Positions 23,539 to 35,266 of a stretch of DNA of 64,000 bases are shown here, one piece after another. Source of the stretch: Apiospora phragmitis (lineage: Eukaryota > Ascomycota > Sordariomycetes > Amphisphaeriales > Apiosporaceae); assembly GCA_038363925.1 (NCBI GenBank), contig JAQQWL010000003.1, positions 1,116,001 to 1,180,000 of the forward strand, in the 5' to 3' direction. The translations under genes and the position numbers were made by a program. Every line of letters begins with the position of its first letter. Positions within the stretch are counted from its first letter, which is position 1. A model generated the notes under the pieces. It had not been told where the DNA came from and did no database searches. It saw nothing but the letters and a program-made list of their open reading frames with translations.

Positions 23539-24742
23539 TTTCGCGCACAGGTTATCGGGACTATGATGTGGTGTGGTGAGGCAGCAAATAGTGCTGAGTT
23601 GAGGTGGGGTTTCCAGGGGAAAATGATAAATGTTGGGTTGGCCAGCCTGTACAGCTGTGTCATTCACGCATGGGGTATGTAATACTTCCATGTCGGCCCA
23701 ACGTCCAGGGGCTAGATGCAGTGAGTTGCGAAGAATCAGCTCTAGACTTATTGGCCATGATGCGAAGCTAAAATGTCTCGACGAGCTTAAATAATATCGA
23801 GATCAACATGTTGCTGGAATATTATAGGGACCGACTATACCGAGGCAATGAAGGAGGCTGCAGTCTGAGCTGGCACGTGACTACAGTCTTCAATCCGGTT
23901 GGACACAACTATACGTATAGCAAGTCATACAGGCTGCCATGGGATACTAGCAGAAGACTGGTGGTGAATAGCTGAGTTAACACAACCTTACCCATGGTGC
24001 CAACACAGGTTCAAGTCATTGTTGTAATATGTAATACCCAGTCTTCAGTCTCGCCTATTGTTTCAAGGGAAAGGGCTCATATAGGTCGACCAGAACAGTC
24101 ACCTAGCAGTAAGGGAGATATATACAACGGGTCCCGGATGAAGAAAAAAAAGACACATCGAGGAGAATTATGCCAATGAATGATGATTGCTGGTTATATT
24201 CAGCCTCTTTTTGAAGGAGAAAGAACCGTGCCTCACGAGGGTTTTATAAAGGGGGAGAGGACTGACAGGCAATTGCACTGACCGGCATCGCAATCACGTG
24301 TAGTACAAACGTTTTGAAACGACAGCTTTATTGAAGGATTCCTAAATGAGGCTTTGGGCAAATCCACACCGTTTGGTCACTCTCAATTAAAATCCACAAG
24401 CATGACCTGTCATCCGGATAGATAGAAGAGGACAATAGTAGAGGACAGTAGTGTCGGTTTGTCGAGCCGGTTGGTTGAGGTATGCTACCTGTTGCTTCAC
24501 CGCCTTCCCTCTGGAGAATCTCTCGAACAGCTCTTATCTTAGCACCTTGATAGGTGCATATCGGGATCCTAGGCTAAGCAATGTACCTGCTAACGGAAAG
24601 TTATGCCCCACCACAGCCAGCTCGTCACTGAAGCAGCGGGCAGCAACACCGAGAAGCTTCACTTTTATTACTGGTGAATTGAATCCGCGACCGACCAGCA
24701 TCCCACGTACAGCGAATCTATCCACGTAGAATGACCGCGACC
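23539..24742. other. intergenic, no gene seen
   Basis: Upstream flanks of the P450 (-) and mago (+). No gene supported. Confidence 0.5.
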
Positions 24743-25543
24743 ATGGCGAATTCAACATCCAGCGGCGAGCCGTTTTACATACGGTACTAGTACGTCTACT
24801 CTCTCCCCCTCCCCCGCCTCTGTCAATTACCCATTACGCGCATGTGCGTTCCACGACAGCAACAGCAGCCAGCCAGCCCGCCCAGCTTTCGTCGCTTGCA
24901 CCGACACACACTTCTCACCCACCTGCTAACCTTTGCGTCGCAACCAACAGCTCCGGCCACAGCGGGCGCTTCGGCCACGAGTTCCTCGAGTTCGACATCC
25001 GGGTGGTCGGCGACGGCCGGTCGGCGGTGGCGCGGTACGCCAACAACAGCAACTACCGCAACGACAGCCTGATCCGCAAGGAGATGTGCGTCTCGAGCCT
25101 CGTCGTCGACGAGATCAAGCGCATCGTCCGCTCCTCCGAGATCATGAAGGAGGACGACGGCAAGTGGCCCCAGAAGAATAAGGACGGCCGCCAGGAGCTC
25201 GAGATCCGCTTCGGCGGCGAGCACATCAGCTTCGAGGTACGTTTTGCTTGGCACGCCCCGACGGAGGAGGAGCGGAAAAGAAGAAAAAGGGTTGTAGCGC
25301 GATAGACCGGAACTGCTCAGTTGTTGGAGAAAGAGGGCGGAGGAGGTGTACCCGGGAATTATCTTTTGGAAGCACATGCTGACCCAACGATTGAAACAGA
25401 CAGCAAAGATCGGCTCGCTCATCGACGTGACCGAGTCTGCCGACCCGGAAGGCCTGCGCGTCTTCTACTATCTCGTCCAAGACCTCAAGGCGCTGGTCTT
25501 TAGTCTCACGTCCCTGCACTTCAAGATCAAGCCGATCTCGTGA
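24743..25543 (+). CDS. mago: Mago nashi, exon junction complex subunit
   Basis: Core protein of the exon junction complex, which pairs with Y14 and marks spliced mRNA in the nucleus. Exons 24743-24789, 24951-25236 and 25400-25543 give 158 aa, the usual family length (about 150). The sequence is very close to the family: [37 protein letters not shown], then [26 protein letters not shown] and FKIKPIS at the end. The first intron (GTACGT to AACAG) splits the second Tyr of FYIRYYSGHSG. An alternative in-frame ATG at 24731 adds four residues; I prefer 24743 because family members start MA. The gene is intact, with no missing base. Confidence 0.95.
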
Positions 25544-26486
25544 ATCAGGTGGCGTTACACTACTTTACTTCGTCAAGCATCCATGTCTCCGCGGCCGAGG
25601 GGGCCGAAGTCGCGCCGGGTAGCGTTATGACAGTAATTGGACGGAATTGGAAGGGTTAAGCAAAATTAGGAGAAGGAAGGCTGCGAAGGTCACAAAAAAC
25701 GAAGAGGAGCAACGTCGAGTGATTAGGCACGAAGACTTGGAACGAGAGGAGATGATGATGATGATACACAGTAATACGTGTATGGTTTTCATGAATCATG
25801 TACACCGAGTCTTGACTGACCCGGTTCGGTCAGTTGTGTTTATGATGTCGGCCCCTTTGCCATACTGAACTGGCCAAGGCTGAAAAAAAGGACTCCCAAT
25901 AATCAATATACCCCCCAATGCCGCGCGACGAATCACGAATAGAAAACAATTCGTACGCCGCTGTATTCTAGATGACAAAGTCCAAAACCCCCTTCGTCGC
26001 CGTTCGCTGATGCTATATATGTAAAATATGTGTATATCCTTGATAAGTCTGGCATGGAGGGTCAGCCCGAGGTCCTGTTCCATGTCCATACATGGAAGCA
26101 GTCAGCTCGGGTTCCCATTCCATAGCCAGTCAAGAAAGTATTTCAAACTCCCCGCCATTAACCAGACCATCTTGAAAATCGATTCTACCGCCCTTGTTCC
26201 ATTATGTCGTTGGCCGTGACATACGTGTTCGCGTAAAAAAAGCATAGCACATCACTCTCAGTAGTTGTTCCTCTAAACTGCTCATGGTTGCGAGGGAAAA
26301 TTTCTGGCGGGTTCCCTCAAAAACCTCCAGGATCCGGCGAAAGAGAAAAAGGGCCACGGTTTCTGCCTTGAAAGACCGTACGAGTTTCACGCCGTATCGA
26401 GCCTCGCTCAGCGCAAGCCCTTGGGGGGAAAGGGATTCCGTCTCCCCCTGCTCTCTCACTCAACAATGTGTGGATCTAGAGGGTTC
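25544..26486. other. 3' flanks of converging genes, no gene seen
   Basis: Tail-to-tail spacer between mago (+) and gid4 (-). It includes an ATGATGATGATGAT microsatellite near 25751. No coding signal. Confidence 0.5.
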
Positions 26487-28097
26487 TCATCTAAACTCCA
26501 TGGCTCCGAAGCAGCCTCTGTCCTCGACGTGCTTCAGTTCCAGCTGCTGGAATCTACTGTACGCAAAGCCAAGTCAGTAAATGTTTCTCCCCAAACGTTC
26601 TTTTCCCCCCATATAGGTTACTTACTTCTCGCTCCTACTGTGGAAGTAGATGCCGCTAATGCCCCCCTCCCGCTGGTTGAAGCATATATAGTAGAAGCCC
26701 TCAAAGCTGGCGCCGTTGATGGTGCGGACGCGGTGGTCGGGCACGAGGAAGTGCTCCTTCCAGCGCATGAAGATGTTCTCCTTGTTGTGCAGGTCCTGGA
26801 TGTGCAGATCCTTGATGTGCACGGGGCCCTTCCGGGCGTGCTTAGCGTACGGACGAAACGCCGTGAACTTGTTCCAGTGGTTCAGGTCGATCTTCTCGGT
26901 CGCGCCCCAGCTCTCGTGATTCGTGATGAAGTTGTACTTGGACCCGATGATCTCGCCCTCGAAGTACGTCGTCAGGGTCGGGTTGTCTTCTGTGAGGCCT
27001 GTTTTTGTGGGTGAAAAGGAGTGAGAAGTCAGCTTATGTACGAACGCAAGCGCGCAAAACGTCGGAAGGACGCAGCTGGCCCTGAGGCAAGGGGACCTTG
27101 CCCGTGCCTCGGGGAGGAAGGCGTCGCAAACAAAACAGGGGCCGTTTTGTTTGCGATGGGACTTGGAACTGACCTTGTATCTTCAAGTAACCGCACATGA
27201 ACGATTCCTTCAGGTCGACGTACTTGATCTCGACCTGCACGTCGTAGATCTGGCGCTCGGACTGCTGTGTCCCATGGAATTTGCTGCCCGGCCGCAGAAA
27301 CGACGAGTATGACATAGGCGTTATCTGTAAACCATGATTAGCGAGATGTCAGCGGCCACAACAAGCTTTTTACACACGCAAAACACCAAAAGCAAAAGGC
27401 GCGAGACAATTGCTCTTGGCGCTTGAAGAGAAACGTGGGGTGACACGGAGATATAGGATATATGAGCAAAGGAACGTACCCTAGCATTAGAGAAGTCGTA
27501 GCCCATTGGGGGGTTGCAATAGTCATGGTGTACGCTGCTAGACATGGCACTGCTGCTGGCTTCCGCCTTGTCACAGTCTGCAATTGTCGATGGGGACATG
27601 CCATCGAATGATGTAGTAGCGCTGTCCCTGCTTTGCGCATGGGGAACTCGGCCCCTGCCGCGGCGGCTCCTCGCTGTCGTAGCATTGTGGTCTTGTTCGG
27701 TATTGTCGTCTGCAGTCTTAGTGGATGACGATGGCAATGCGCGGGTATCGAGCTGGTGGTGCTCAGGCGCAGGCGTCGTTTCCGCAGTGCCGACACCGCT
27801 CCTCGAGTCGGGTCGGGGCGAGCCCGTGTTGGATCGCGAACCGATGTCGTCATCTATCGTGACTTGATGTGACGTCGATGAACCGGGCGACATGACTGTG
27901 TCTTCGCCGCCGTCGGCGTGCATGCTGCTTTCTTGTTCGTCGGAGTCATCCCCGTCGGCGCCTGCTGCTGCTGCTGCTGCTGCTGCTGCTTGCTCTGTTC
28001 GCCACGAGGATGATGAGGTGGAGGATGCACGCCATTCGTCGGGGCAGGACGAGCTATGGGACCGTGGCGGCAACGCTGGCGGCGGATTGCTAGGCAT
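26487..28097 (-). CDS. GID4: Gid4/Vid24, substrate receptor of the GID/CTLH ubiquitin ligase
   Basis: Recognises Pro/N-degrons, for example on gluconeogenic enzymes, when glucose returns. Exons 28097-27480, 27324-27174, 26998-26626 and 26556-26487 join in phase to 403 aa. The first ~200 residues are Ser/Asp-rich and disordered, with a polyalanine run. The beta-barrel domain is clear: SYSSFLRPGSKF, VDLKESFMCGYLKIQ, TLTTYFEGEIIG, FMRWKEHFLVPDHRVR, GASFEGFYYICFN, YFHSRSE and FQQLELKHV. The conserved core is undamaged. The long disordered N-terminus differs from the short yeast protein and could hold regulatory sites. The promoter carries the G-rich tract at 28776. Confidence 0.93.
27962..27990. 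repeat. CTG trinucleotide repeat (polyAla in Gid4)
   Basis: About nine CTG units on the plus strand, read as GCA-type Ala codons in Gid4 on the minus strand. Length variation here would alter only the polyalanine run in the disordered N-terminus. Confidence 0.8.
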
Positions 28098-30332
28098 GTT
28101 GAACGGCTTCCTTCCAGCAGCTGGTGGATGGAAAGGTAATTAATAAGGCAAGTAATAAAGGCAGGTGAGGTAGTAACGGTCGCCGTTGCTTGTGGTCGAA
28201 CGTAGCTTCAGGACCCGCGCGTAATACCCAAAAGCCTAACAACAAGCGTCCGGTATGGAATTAGAACAAAGAGACGAAGGGAAAAGATACAGGCGATAAG
28301 AAGGTCTTCCAATGGCAAGAAGCGGGAAAAGAAGCAGCAGCACGGCCAACCACCAGCTACCACCTACGCAATTGCTGCAGGTTTGAGCAAGAAACGCCAC
28401 ACAAACTTCTTTTCGTCCGATTCGCCGGGGGATGCTGCGAAGACCGTAAAAGGGAAGAAGGGAATTGGTTGACGAAACCCCCGGGCCGGTTTGGATGGAA
28501 GGATGCTGTCGTGTTGAACGTGGGATTAAAAAGCAAATGGTGACGATGATCGTACAGTACAATACAGTCCCGGTGAGGATTGGGGGGCAGATTGGTATCA
28601 AATGTAAAGACAGACCGTCAGGACGACGGAGTTGGAGGTGTCAATGTTTGTTGTACAAGTAAGACCGGAGGCAAACGTTGAAGGGTCTCTGGCACAGCAT
28701 GGGATGCAGCTAGTGAAGCATCAGTATTAGACGGTGACAAGTATAAGAAAGAACGAACTCCAACAAGAGGGTAGTGGGTTAGGTAGGGGTAGGGGTAGGG
28801 GGTAAATGGTATGGTGCATTCCATCCTTTACTCCTCAGCCCACTTTCCGCCCACCTCGGGCTATCCTCCTGACTGGAAGCCGGGGGATCTGCCTCTTAAT
28901 CAAGATAGGCGTGTCTATTGTACGTAAGTAGTACACAATGCCAGAGACCCATCGATGCAGCTTTGTACGGACAGCTGACGATGAATGCGCCCGGAAGTGA
29001 GCGCATAGTAGAATCAGGTGTGAGCAGAGCACGGCAGGTGGGTTTGTAGGTAATCGATGCACAATCCAGACCGCGCAGACCGCATAACCCCAAGGAAAGT
29101 CCCCTACGCCCGACAGCGTGTCGAGAGAGGGCAGTTGCATGAGCTTCTTCCATCTACCTACATACAGACCGCCTTGTCTATGCAGGTGTCGTACTGCTTG
29201 TGCATACACCTACTCAGGCACAAGAATACTATATGTAAGCAGAGAGCACGGAGATGATGCATCACACCCGACATCGTCTGGAGAGGATGGAGCTCGTCGG
29301 ACTGTCAGGTGAGTTGTTTGCTATCGTCAGTTCATGTCGAAATTGCCTGATGGTGAGCCGCCAACACAATAGTTCCAGAGGCCAGCTCCGACAATGACGC
29401 CGAAAGTTTGACATGGAAGTGCGTGCTTTTTCTGCTGAAGAATGGGCCGGTTCGCTGGAGTTCTTGACAGGCGATTGTGGGACCCCCTCGACACGATGAT
29501 CAGATTGGCTGGCAATGGGCAGGAGGGGACCCAGGCATACCCCGGGATTTGTCCGTTACAGGGCAGTTTAGGCGGGATCGTAGCTCCACTGAATGTGCGC
29601 ACCCAAGCACCCATCCGCTGCCACATGCAACCTGTCCTGGTGCTGCTACCCATGCGCCATCCCCCTACCTGATGAATGTCTTGATACTGCATAGGGTGTG
29701 CGATAACAGTTCTATTTGCGGAAGAGCTATATATGTGTAGCCTGCCCGCCGTGTTGTCATTGGTTCTGTGCCTGATATATTCGGTGAAGCCCAAAGAGCT
29801 ACCGTAAAGTCAACTACATACTAGGTAGACTGACTGAGGACCGGCTTGCAGCTAACCCAGATTCCATGCTAGGCAGGCTTCGAATTACCGGAATGAGTAC
29901 CCCGGGAAATGTCTCATGCTGGTTGGCTAGCCGCAAAAAAGAGCAGTTCAAGTGCAATACGTATAACCAGAAAGTGTTGCACTCGAGCATGCGCTTCAAA
30001 TGGTCAAGGAATTCGACAGTGGAACTCCTTCAAGCTTGAAGAAGTTTGGTATAGTGTACTTTCAGAACGTCGATACCATGGGCCATAATAATACGGCATG
30101 CATAGAGAATGCTGCCCCGTTCATGTGCGTCGAAAAGTTTGGGTGGGCTGTCAACGAGGTTCGAGCATGCAGCTCTGAACTTTGATGCTGCTCACGATAG
30201 CGGTATGAAAGTCTGATGGGACCTTGACGTTACCGACTACCTGGTGAGGTGTGCCGCTGTCACCTTGTTAACCGACGATACCGCGGCCGATTCTCTATTG
30301 CTTGTGGAGCAGGAGTCTGGTTGAACCGTAGC
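28098..30332. other. gene-poor spacer, no gene seen
   Basis: Contains the gid4 promoter, the G-rich tract at 28776-28803 and the 3' flank of TRM11. Open frames near 29330-29790 show no family features. Confidence 0.5.
28776..28803 (+). repeat. telomere-like G-rich tract
   Basis: GGGTTAGG followed by three TAGGGG-type units. It resembles degenerate TTAGGG telomere repeat and could fold as a G-quadruplex. It lies about 680 bp upstream of the gid4 start codon. It is too short to prove a former telomere. Confidence 0.6.
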
Positions 30333-31765
30333 CTATTTTGGTGCAATGCCGATTGCGGACTCAACCGCTTCTTGCGTACGGAAGCCGTTGAAATAGTGGC
30401 GGCGGAAGGGATTCAGCTCATCGGCTGTAACACCATCGCTGATTTGCTCCCTCGACTGCCACTCAAGGAGAGCTTTCTGGTCTACCTCCGAGTCTGACAG
30501 ACGCCGGTAGGTTATCAGCCTCCTCGACCATTTGTTGAAAACCTGCGTACAGACCACCACGATCTCCATGCAAGGGTGTTTTGGCACACCGATTTCCTGG
30601 TTCTCGTCGTTGGCGGTCGGCATCCAGAAAGACAAGCGTCCGTTGTCTACCAACGTATCGGTCGCAAACTGGAGGACATCGTCGAGCATGGCGATAAAGC
30701 TGTAAGGCTTCTTCGGCGGGACATATTCTGGCAGGTTCCACATCATCTTGGACTTCTCCACGACCCACGGCTGGTTCACCGGGTCTCGTGCGCCCAAGAC
30801 CTTGAGCCCTTCTCTGACTCCATATGGAGGATCGCAAAGGATGCCATCAAGAATTCTGGCCTTTCGCACCGGGCTGTTCGTCAGGTCGCAGACGAAGCAG
30901 TCCCCTAATAGGTTCTTGAGACCGTACTGCTCGAAATTTCCCTTCATGCTCTTCTGTTCGCCATCGCCCCTCACACTGCGCCCGTCTATGTCGCTTCCGA
31001 ACCCGAGGGCACCCCACTGTGCGCAGGCCACCGGAAAGCTTCCAGTCCCCGCGAAGGGGTCGTAGAACATCTTGCCAGGCGCTGCGAGGGCAATGTTGGC
31101 CGTTATGAGAGCCAGCTCACTATCCATAGATGTGGTCGATATGTAACCTCTCTTCTTGAGGTCGAAGGTCTGGATTATATCCCTGGCGGATATCGCAATG
31201 AACCTACCAAAATGCACTTTCATCGGGGCAGGTAATTTTCTAGGGACGGCCCCGAATTCCCACTGCTCAAAGATTGTGAAATCTTCCTCAGGATTGACCA
31301 TCTTGATCTCTCCGTCGAATGGTAGGTATCCGAACGAGTTGATGAGCGCAAGCCTCTGCTTGTTGGACCTTGAGCCATTGAAGGCATCCAGGGAGAACTT
31401 GAAGCTCGGCTCCTTGTACTTGGGCCACAACTGCGAAGTCTTACGCTTCACTTCCGCATGCAATTCGTCCAAGGAATCGCCCGTGCCCCAGTGCTCATGT
31501 ATGCTCTGGGCCAAGATTGACCGCTTGACTATTGCTTTGGCAGCATCCTCGGAAGGGAGCTGCACAACACAGAACGGTGACTGGGTTTTCGAATCAGCGG
31601 CATGATCTTGGGAAAGGCGCCACGGGAATATGCACCGCGAGATGAACAAACCTCGAGATCATAGTGTAATATTTGCATATCAACGCCAAAGACCAACGCC
31701 AGCGCCTGTATCTCCGGGATCCGGAATGTCTCGTGGGACTGGCTGAAGCGAACGAGATACTCCAT
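30333..31765 (-). CDS. TRM11: tRNA (guanine10-N2)-methyltransferase Trm11
   Basis: Catalytic subunit that, with Trm112, makes m2G10 in tRNA. Exons 31765-31652 and 31580-30333 give 453 aa. The first exon encodes YLVRFSQSHETFRIPEIQAL, the usual start, and splices to SPFCVVQLPSEDAA. The THUMP-like RNA-binding part is followed by the Rossmann methyltransferase domain: the SAM motif FYDPFAGTGSFPVACA, acidic DIDGRSVRGD, and the catalytic DPPY in ILCDPPYGVREG. Length and motif order match the family and the frame is intact. It is divergent from the Rpp40 gene with 563 bp between start codons. Confidence 0.94.
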
Positions 31766-32328
31766 TATGCACAGACGAACTCTTTGGTATCACTTGCGGT
31801 TTGATACGAGGGGTGAATTCACTCCAACTTGACAGTTGGTTCTATGGTCAGACGCACACTTCGACTTCTCCCACATTCGTGGACTGGCGCCTATACGATA
31901 CCTAATGCCTTTCCACTGCTGCCCTGATTTGAGGCGCCCAAAATGGTTTTTTTGCGGTGGAATAGGATGTGGCATAAAATTTGAGGGGGGTGAGTCAATC
32001 ACGAAAATGGCCGAGTGCTTAGGATAGTGCCAGTGCTACTTGATGCATAGACCCTATTAATTGCATGGCACAGTTCAGCTGCTTAAAAAGATGCTTGCCT
32101 GTGGGTATCGTGTTTTGCAGCAAACCTTGAGCACAGTGCGACTACAAGAAAAAGCTCAAATCTTCGTAAAAGAAAGCCGCGTTTTCGTTAGAACACGCGC
32201 CGTGGTGTCGTTGTATCCAGCTTAGCAAACCCGACCGTCTAAACGATTCAGTTATCCAAACCTGAGTCCGGAGCCGAACGACCTAGTGACGTCTCTGAAG
32301 CACCCAAATCTTGAAGGGGAAAAAAACG
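31766..32328. promoter_or_regulatory. shared divergent promoter region, TRM11 / Rpp40
   Basis: 563 bp between the two start codons and no other gene, so both tRNA-maturation genes must be driven from here. I could not single out a factor site with confidence; a T7 run occurs near 31944. Confidence 0.5.
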
Positions 32329-33682
32329 ATGTTGTCGCTACCTGAGCCGACTGTGTACCAGTCGTCAAAATGCTTCACCACCTATGGCACTATGAGCTAC
32401 CCTGATCCGAAGCAGTTACCTACGAAGGGAAAGCCATGGAGTATATTACTCGCGACAGATTTCATCCACAAGGTCGGTCACGCGTCAAGGGAATTTTTTC
32501 GATATCTATCTGGGGCTAACTTCGCTGTTCCTGACTAGGTCGATGTAATTATCACTGCAGAGTCTGTGGACAAGGTCAAGGAGAAGCTCAGCAACGATGC
32601 ATTCGCTCCAAAGTACAGTCGTGTAATTATGACCCTTGGAGACATCCTGACTGGGCAATTCTTCACACAATACATCAAGATAGGTATGGATTGTGCCATG
32701 GGCTCGACTGACGAATTTGCCGCTGACTGGATAAATGCAGGGAATATCATGATGCTTTCGGAATGCAAGATTGGAGTCGCCAATGTATTCACGTTGAAGA
32801 ATGGTAACAACCCATCTCCTGAAACATAAGAGTTGAATTAATCTTGTTTCAGGTTTGCTTAAAATGTGTCTTGATAAGGAGACATACGAAAGAGCTGGGC
32901 TGGTCGGCCAACCTCACGGAGTCGAGGGTAAACGTGGGCTTAAGCCAAGATGGGGTATGCTTCAAGCTAATCTTGCCGCAGAACATCAAGCTTATCACTG
33001 TTTTAGTTGTCGAGTATGATCTTCGAAGCCCTGCGAGTTTTCCGGGCAAGAAGGGCTTCGACAGGCTGATATATGCGTGCAAAAACGTGTTCAATCAGCC
33101 CCTTACTTGGCTGTTTCTCAATCTATCTCAAAGTAAGGACTCCGGGCGTGCGTTGCTGGTCGAAACTAACAGACTTGACCTCTAGCCCCTGACCCAGATC
33201 CCCTTGTAGGCTTTGCGCCAGTCAAGTATACCTCATCGCCGTTCATCATGGCGGATCGTCATACACTGATACCAGTGATTACGCCTCCGCAGTCTTCTTT
33301 GGGCAAGGGCGGAAAACTCGACCTAGAAGAGTTCGCAACGGACATGTATGAATGGTTGTCGCTCGTTAGGCTTGACAGTCCCAGGATAACTGCTGGCGAC
33401 AAGATTGACCCATACCTATCGCGATATTCTGTGCCAAACGTCCAAGGCGACCCAAAGCCAGTCACCCTCTGCAAGGTCAGCTGGCAAGGGTTCATTGACC
33501 CAAACTGGACCAGACAAGTTTTGATAGACTTGATTCTCTCCACTTCATCACGCTCCTGGTTTGCAATGAGCACAAGCTCATTCGAGAAGGGGGTTGCAGG
33601 GAAGGGCGGCGATTGCATGATTCTGAGACCAGCTAACTCCCCCGGGGAATACGTCATGTGGGACGTCCATGGGCACGAATGA
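32329..33682 (+). CDS. RPP40: RNase P/MRP subunit, Rpp40 family
   Basis: Protein subunit of RNase P (tRNA 5' end maturation) and probably RNase MRP. Six exons (32329-32472, 32539-32683, 32741-32803, 32853-32954, 33007-33132, 33186-33682) join in phase to 358 aa. ATG 32329 gives MLSLPEPTVYQSSKCF. Family blocks are AGNIMMLSE across intron 2, CLDKETYERAGLVG, GKRGLKPRW, VEYDLRSP, GKKGFDRLIYACKNVFNQPL and TWLFLNLS. Intron 2 (32684-32740) is 57 nt with no in-frame stop, so retention would add 19 residues; I call it an intron because the spliced product fits the family better. The 3' end is only 24 bp from the ankyrin gene on the other strand. Confidence 0.9.
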
Positions 33683-33706
33683 AGTTGCTAGCGGAAAACT
33701 TCACTC

Positions 33707-34354
33707 CTATCGTTGCCGGACATTGCGGTCATCCAGATTTTGTTCGCCTATGGCGTCCTGGACAAGGCGACGCAGTGCAGCCTGGCCCTCTTCGGTGTGG
33801 AAGTCATCGCGACCTGCCAGCTCCTCAATCCTCCTGCGGAACTCCGGATCAATATCAAGCTCCTGCTCGTCCGCTGGCGTCATTGTGCCGACAGTGACTG
33901 CCATGCCCTCCGGCGCGGGTGGAAGCTGCGTGGCGGCAGTTGGTCCCTCGCCAGGAGCAACCGATCCGTTGGATAGGCTTTGGCCCGCAGTTCCTCTCAG
34001 GTATTCGGCAACCTGGGGGAATTCGTCCTCCTCCGTAATCTTCTCCAGTGCTGTCTGGCCTTCTGCGTTCTTAGCGTTCACATCGATATTCAACTCTTCC
34101 ACTAGGACCCGTGCCGCAGCGACGCTCTCTACGACGAAGAGAGCTGTTTCGTTGTCTTCGTCGCGCAAATTGATGTCGACGTTGAACTCCCGGATCAGGG
34201 TACGGGGAGGTTCTAGGTGTTCATAGCTGGCGGCGGCGTGTACGAGGGAGTAGCCATGCTCGTCCTGCCCCGATGCCAAGGCGGGATCTTCGCGAAGGAG
34301 GGGCAGAAGCGCCGGGCTGTTGTCGGCGGCGAGGAGGAATGGATTGCGCGACAT
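33707..34354 (-). CDS. ankyrin-repeat protein
   Basis: 215 aa, intronless, ATG 34354. Two or three ankyrin repeats fill residues 1-110: DEHGYSLVHAAASYEH, then NVDINLRDEDNETALF and NIDVNAKNAEGQTALEKI, with the typical TAL signatures. The C-terminal part is Pro/Ala-rich, then acidic and helical. It resembles small fungal ankyrin proteins such as S. pombe SPAC105.02c; a Yar1-like chaperone role is possible but not shown. It converges tail-to-tail on Rpp40 with a 24-bp gap, so their 3' UTRs must overlap. Confidence 0.8.
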   Translation of the reverse strand: MSRNPFLLAADNSPALLPLLREDPALASGQDEHGYSLVHAAASYEHLEPPRTLIREFNVDINLRDEDNETALFVVESVAAARVLVEELNIDVNAKNAEGQTALEKITEEDEFPQVAEYLRGTAGQSLSNGSVAPGEGPTAATQLPPAPEGMAVTVGTMTPADEQELDIDPEFRRRIEELAGRDDFHTEEGQAALRRLVQDAIGEQNLDDRNVRQR

Positions 34355-35266
34355 GGCGGTTAGGTATTTGGACGTTGCGAATATTCGAGATCAAATGTTC
34401 CGCGCCTTGATTTTTGCTTGCAGTGGTACGCTTTTGCGTCGTTGTAAAGCCTAAGGTTAGGGAATCGTTCCCGTGATTACCAGTACTCAAAATTAGAGAT
34501 GATCTGAAATTCGAATTTCTTCACCAAATTGGCGTCCGGTATGACGCATCGCTGGAGGCCAGTCCAGGTGCCTTGCCCCGCCACAAAATTAGGTGCCCAG
34601 ATGCCTTAAAAATGGAGGGGTAGTTGACCGAAATACTACCATGGATGAAACCCGCAGCTTCGCCCTCTTCTGTTTGCGCCGCACTGTGCTGTTGATTGCC
34701 TGTAGATGCAAGGAACCAACAGAGGCTGTCAAGTAAAGCTGAATCCAATCCTTGCTACGGGGCTGAGTATCGAAGTAGGTGAGATCTAAGCCGCAATCCA
34801 GTGAGAGAGATTGATCATTTCGTTGACATCTTCGTTTACCGTTCTGCAATTCTGAAATCCTTCCTGCCCCACACCCTTCCACTGACATTCGGACGAAGGC
34901 AAACTCACCGTACACCTGCAAACAACGGCCCTGCTCAAATCACACGAAGATTTGGATTTTGTGTGAGGCGCCTCCCGACTACCCAACTGTAGGCACCTTC
35001 CATCTCAGCCTGACTTGAAACCCCATAAGTTGATTCGGTCTGGCACTTTCCTCTCAAGCTTTCCGTTCAAGTTTAAGTGAACTCATCTGCAATCATTCTG
35101 GTGTGACTCATCCGGGGTCTAGTTCCTGCTCGGGCCAAAACGTCCATTTGATCATCACCTTCATTGATACCTTTCATGTTGTCTTGGAGTACAAAAACGT
35201 ACCCAGACTGCTCATTGCCCCCCAACGGATATTTCGCTTTGCCAGAACACCAGTCTTGCAGCGTTT
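34355..35266. other. promoter region between ankyrin gene and TRL1, no gene seen
   Basis: Divergent spacer holding both promoters. No supported coding frame. Confidence 0.5.

Noticed and set aside
29327..29794. 155-aa minus-strand frame
   Set aside because: No domain, low-quality composition and an equally open overlapping plus-strand frame.
32684..32740. 19 residues of in-frame sequence between Rpp40 exons 2 and 3 taken as coding
   Set aside because: GTATGG...ATGCAG borders fit a 57-nt intron and removing it restores the family sequence at AGNIMMLSE; kept as intron, with retention possible.
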